Source of the DNA: Treponema sp. UBA1226
Lineage (GTDB): Bacteria; Spirochaetota; Spirochaetia; Treponematales; Treponemataceae
DNA: 14,006 bases
Assembly (NCBI GenBank): GCA_002309195.1
Contig: DBWY01000012.1
Location: forward strand, 152,044 to 166,049
Direction: 5' to 3'
Every line of letters starts with the position of its first letter. Within the stretch, counting starts at the first letter, position 1. Below, piece after piece: positions 13,570 through 14,006 of the stretch. A program made the translations under genes and the position numbers. The notes beneath the pieces are model-generated. The model had not been told where the DNA came from and did no database searches. It saw only the letters and a list, made by a program, of their open reading frames with translations.

Positions 13570-14006
13570 ATGGCAAAAGATAAGGTAATTCTTGCTTATT
13601 CAGGTGGTCTTGATACTACAGTTATCATTCCGTGGCTCAAGGAAAATTATGATTATGATGTAATCGCTGTCTGCATTGACGTAGGACAGGGAGACGACTG
13701 GCCGGTAATTAAAGAACGTGCCCTTAAAACAGGTGCATCAGCATGTTATGTAGTTGATGCACGCGAAGAATATATCACAGACTACATCTGGCCTGCAGTT
13801 AAGGCAAATGCAGTTTACGAAGATGAATATCTTCTTGGAACATCAACTGCTCGTCCTTTAATCGGTAAGATTTTAGTTGAATACGCACGCCAGGAAAAAG
13901 CAGTGGCTATCTGTCACGGTGCAACTGGTAAAGGAAACGATCAGGTTCGTTTTGAGCTTGCAATCAAAGCATTTGCACCGGATCTTAAAGTAATTGCTGC
14001 ATGGCG
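13570..14006 (+). CDS. argG: Argininosuccinate synthase, N-terminal 145 residues (3' end outside window)
   Basis: This cytoplasmic enzyme condenses citrulline and aspartate with ATP to argininosuccinate, the penultimate step of arginine synthesis. The N-terminal PP-loop ATP site AYSGGLDTT is at residues 9-17, followed by [22 protein letters not shown]. The citrulline/aspartate-binding region [13 protein letters not shown] and the [14 protein letters not shown] signature are also present. The reading frame is still open at the last base, so the gene is cut by the window edge. The ATG at 13570 has a CAGGAGA ribosome site 5 bases upstream. It is divergent from the outer-membrane gene and preceded by a promoter with candidate ArgR boxes, which fits control by arginine. 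The identification is secure. Confidence 0.97.
   Translation, partial: MAKDKVILAYSGGLDTTVIIPWLKENYDYDVIAVCIDVGQGDDWPVIKERALKTGASACYVVDAREEYITDYIWPAVKANAVYEDEYLLGTSTARPLIGKILVEYARQEKAVAICHGATGKGNDQVRFELAIKAFAPDLKVIAAW

Overview
The window is about 14 kb of moderately AT-rich bacterial DNA with ordinary housekeeping and envelope genes. Two signal-peptide-bearing beta-barrel-like proteins point to a Gram-negative envelope. The gene content, protein style and codon use look most like a Treponema-type spirochaete. That assignment is inference from general resemblance, because no rRNA or other decisive marker is present.

Layout. (1) 1-2489, plus strand: the 3' part of valS, followed after 17 bases by a stand-alone HD-domain protein that resembles the (p)ppGpp hydrolase domain of RelA/SpoT. 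(2) 2495-5657, plus strand: a strong promoter and a short structured leader, then thrA (fused aspartokinase and homoserine dehydrogenase) and ilvN (acetolactate synthase regulatory subunit). Together these link the aspartate/threonine and branched-chain amino acid pathways. (3) 7404 down to 5647, minus strand: a tight three-gene unit of a pentapeptide-repeat protein, a metallo-beta-lactamase-fold hydrolase and an unrecognised 160-residue protein. Its end overlaps the end of ilvN. (4) 7458-8282, plus strand: murI, divergent from that unit. (5) 10747 down to 8275, minus strand: NADP-type icd, then an outer-membrane-type protein whose end overlaps murI. (6) 10748-11057: a GC-rich non-coding block with two direct palindromic repeat units, a bidirectional terminator and a third, inverted, partial unit. 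(7) 13387 down to 11058, minus strand: a second outer-membrane-type protein, then a PTS EIIC-like (PfoR-type) membrane protein. (8) 13388-13569: a divergent control region, followed by the 5' part of argG, which runs off the window.

No new multi-gene system (defence, CRISPR, secretion or prophage) is visible. The less ordinary signals are regulatory. Three genes (murI, the pentapeptide gene and icd) lack a ribosome binding site and have a sigma70-type promoter placed so that transcription should start at or within about 3 bases of the ATG, whereas the other genes whose starts are visible have readable Shine-Dalgarno sequences. The murI and pentapeptide promoters are interleaved back to back. 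The argG control region carries two ArgR-type boxes at 21-bp spacing over its -10 element, and a self-complementary TTGCAA may act as -35 for both argG and the opposing outer-membrane gene. A strong two-way terminator hairpin lies inside the coding sequence of the unrecognised 160-residue protein.
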